From positions 5,632,953 to 5,655,452 of the forward strand of contig NC_135571.1 of assembly GCF_964340395.1 (NCBI RefSeq): a stretch of DNA of 22,500 bases, given 5' to 3'. Both the position numbers and the translations under genes were made by a program. Below the pieces are notes generated by a model, which was not told the DNA's origin, made no database searches, and worked only from the letters and a program-made list of their open reading frames with translations. Source of the stretch: Glandiceps talaboti (Eukaryota; Hemichordata; Enteropneusta; Spengelidae). Shown one piece after another: positions 22,201 to 22,500 of the stretch. Numbering within the stretch: the first letter of the stretch is position 1; each line of letters begins with the position of its first letter.

Positions 22201-22316
22201 ACACGACTCCTAAACAGAAATTTCAAAACAATGTGTTGGTGTACATGGAACAGATGTTGAAATATATACAGAAGAAAGACCAACCTCTTCACATGTCTGT
22301 TGTTAATGAAGTTGAG
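17153..22316 (+). CDS. Gene 2: nAChR-like Cys-loop ligand-gated ion channel subunit, non-alpha, 3' end outside the window
   Basis: Coding exons: 17153-17219, 19328-19467, 20163-20207, 20324-20433, 20614-20812 and 21321-22316 (519 codons). Intron phases match gene 1. After a 23-residue signal peptide comes a ligand-binding domain with Cys160 and Cys174 (Cys-loop) and Trp181 (loop B). Expected site residues are missing: Asn81 replaces the loop D Trp, Gln119 the loop A Tyr, and loop C is short with Phe and no cysteine pair. M1 is about 244-266, M2 273-293 (GEK before it, Leu282 at 9'), and M3 follows. The cytoplasmic loop has an acidic-serine motif and a 22-residue internal duplication. Sequons: Asn102, Asn216. 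The M4 exon must lie past 22500. ATG 17153 is the first in-frame start after a TAG at 17138; a second ATG at 17177 would also leave a signal peptide. Likely an accessory subunit or a receptor for another ligand. Confidence 0.92.
17220..19327 (+). other. Gene 2 intron 1 (2108 nt)
   Basis: No coding signal and few repeats until the CAC/CAT tract at 19111-19278, 49 nt before the acceptor. A short duplicated CAATGGCCTCC lies near 18309-18327. Nothing else recognised. Confidence 0.85.
19111..19278. repeat. (CAC)n/(CAT)n trinucleotide tract
   Basis: 168 nt of CAC and CAT triplets in alternating blocks. It reads as His, Ser/Pro or Val/Met homopolymers in different frames. It stops at a TGA at 19279 and does not join exon 2, so it is not coding. 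Its distal end is within 50 nt of the exon 2 acceptor. Confidence 0.96.
19328..19467 (+). CDS. Gene 2 exon 2: N-terminal helix and first strand
   Basis: 140 nt with acceptor TATATAG. It encodes GVTGSIAEENLHKILFEDYA and continues to LNQLMAV. The donor is the weaker GTCAGT rather than GTAAGT. Unlike gene 1, it has no glycosylation sequon here. Confidence 0.95.
19468..20162 (+). other. Gene 2 intron 2 (695 nt)
   Basis: Unremarkable non-coding sequence. A short imperfect palindrome (GTTCAGCAGT with ACTGCTGCTGAAC) lies near 19702-19727. No microsatellite. Confidence 0.85.
20163..20207 (+). CDS. Gene 2 exon 3: 45-nt loop D exon, tryptophan lost
   Basis: Exactly 45 nt, NVKQQVIKTRVNVNL. The near-invariant V-W of loop D is V-N (Asn81) and the terminal Gln is Leu. 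Acceptor ACAG, donor GTGAGT, phase 0. Confidence 0.93.
20324..20433 (+). CDS. Gene 2 exon 4: loop A region
   Basis: 110 nt encoding IWNDYRLKWDPDEY through WLPDASLQN, with Gln119 in place of the loop A tyrosine. Asn102 is in an N-V-T sequon. Acceptor CTCAG, donor GTACGT, phase 2. Confidence 0.95.
20614..20812 (+). CDS. Gene 2 exon 5: Cys-loop and loop B
   Basis: 199 nt, one codon longer than in gene 1. It encodes VYSDGTV, the Cys-loop from Cys160 to Cys174, and KFGLWTYVDNQ. From the first Cys to the exon end, 22 of 28 residues match gene 1. Donor GTACAT. Confidence 0.97.
20813..21320 (+). other. Gene 2 intron 5 (508 nt)
   Basis: Nearly 300 nt of this intron is a mosaic tetranucleotide array (20934-21230) with three sense-strand G-quadruplex motifs. 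The remainder carries the splice sites. Confidence 0.9.
20934..21230. repeat. Mosaic tetranucleotide array with G-quadruplex motifs
   Basis: Blocks in order: GTGA, GGGC, GTGA, GGGT, GGTT, GTGA, GGGT, a long GTGA run, GAGC, CTGC, CTGT/CTAC. Neighbouring motifs usually differ by one base. Runs of three G separated by single bases occur at 20948-20962 (four runs), 20980-20994 (four runs) and 21041-21067 (seven runs). Confidence 0.95.
21321..22316 (+). CDS. Gene 2 exon 6: loop C, M1-M3 and long cytoplasmic loop
   Basis: 996 nt, 332 codons, phase 0 at both ends. It is 69 codons longer than gene 1 exon 6, mostly in the cytoplasmic loop, which holds DDSSSDDSDS, two RET(I/V)ING copies, a basic RKKRSTKH segment and the pre-M4 helix (FQNNVLVYMEQMLKYIQKK). 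The frame closes five codons into the intron. Donor GTAAAA. Confidence 0.96.
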
Positions 22317-22346
22317 GTAAAAACATACCATTAGTTTACTGTGTAG

Positions 22347-22427
22347 AATCCGTCACAAATTGCAACCATCCGTTCAAATACTAAAAATTGTCATATTAGT
22401 ACTGGTGGACGCAATTTGTCACGGATT
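22347..22427. repeat. Inverted repeat, 17-bp arms, 47-nt spacer
   Basis: 22347-22363 (AATCCGTCACAAATTGC) pairs with 22411-22427 with one mismatch. Weaker complementarity continues into the spacer (CCA-C--GT-C pattern). It could be a degraded foldback element. Confidence 0.7.
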
Positions 22428-22464
22428 GTGTAGCTACTACATTATGTGCTAAGTCTTAGAACAA

Positions 22465-22500
22465 CTGTCTATCTGTCTGCCTGTCTGTCTGTCTGTCTGT
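22465..22500. repeat. (TCTG)n microsatellite, cut by the window edge
   Basis: CTGT units with ATCT and GCCT variants at the start, still running at the last base. Confidence 0.9.

Larger units (their letters stand above)
22317..22500 (+). other. Start of gene 2 intron 6
   Basis: Non-coding after donor GTAAAA. It holds an inverted repeat at 22347-22427 and the beginning of a TCTG microsatellite (22465 to the window edge). The M4 exon is expected beyond. Confidence 0.85.

Noticed and set aside
22317-22334. Exon 6 of gene 2 continuing to the stop at 22332
   Set aside because: The coding pattern ends at a GTAAAA donor in phase 0, exactly as in gene 1, and M4 has not yet appeared.

Overview
This is eukaryotic, intron-bearing, AT-rich genomic DNA from an invertebrate animal. 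It carries two head-to-tail, plus-strand genes for Cys-loop ligand-gated ion channel subunits of the nicotinic acetylcholine receptor (nAChR) type. The divergent, tandemly duplicated nAChR-like subunits and the very dense tetranucleotide microsatellites would fit a lophotrochozoan such as a mollusc, brachiopod or annelid. That taxon is an inference, not a demonstration. No bacterial-style genes, RNA genes, CRISPR arrays or transposon-coding regions were recognised.

Layout. Positions 1-2418 are upstream DNA without a recognisable gene; they hold a long TA repeat and a 68-nt near-perfect hairpin. Gene 1 runs from 2419 to 13489 in seven coding exons (52, 140, 45, 110, 196, 789 and 213 nt) and encodes a complete 514-residue subunit. 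Positions 13490-17152 are intergenic and rich in minisatellite and microsatellite DNA. Gene 2 starts at 17153. Six of its coding exons lie in the window (67, 140, 45, 110, 199 and 996 nt, 519 codons). The exon that should carry the fourth membrane segment lies beyond position 22500. All exon boundaries were found by eye from GT/AG sites, reading-frame continuity and family alignment. Both genes have the same intron phases (1, 0, 0, 2, 0, 0), so they are tandem duplicates.

Function. Both proteins have a signal peptide, an extracellular ligand-binding domain with a 13-residue Cys-loop, the loop B tryptophan, membrane segments with a GEK motif before M2 (expected for a cation channel), a long cytoplasmic loop and a pre-M4 amphipathic helix. 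Neither has the vicinal cysteine pair of alpha subunits, and both lack the loop A tyrosine. Gene 2 also lacks the loop D tryptophan and the loop C tyrosines. Gene 1 has valine at the M2 9' gate position, where leucine is nearly invariant. They may assemble with each other or with canonical subunits, or may have left acetylcholine sensing altogether; the sequence cannot settle which.

Repeats. Most introns carry long tetranucleotide tracts (TCTG, TATG, ACAG, GTGA). A TATG block beside a TCTG block recurs at four separate places. Sense-strand G-quadruplex motifs lie in intron 3 of gene 1 and intron 5 of gene 2. Three perfect TGACGTCA (CRE) sites lie within or inside gene 1.
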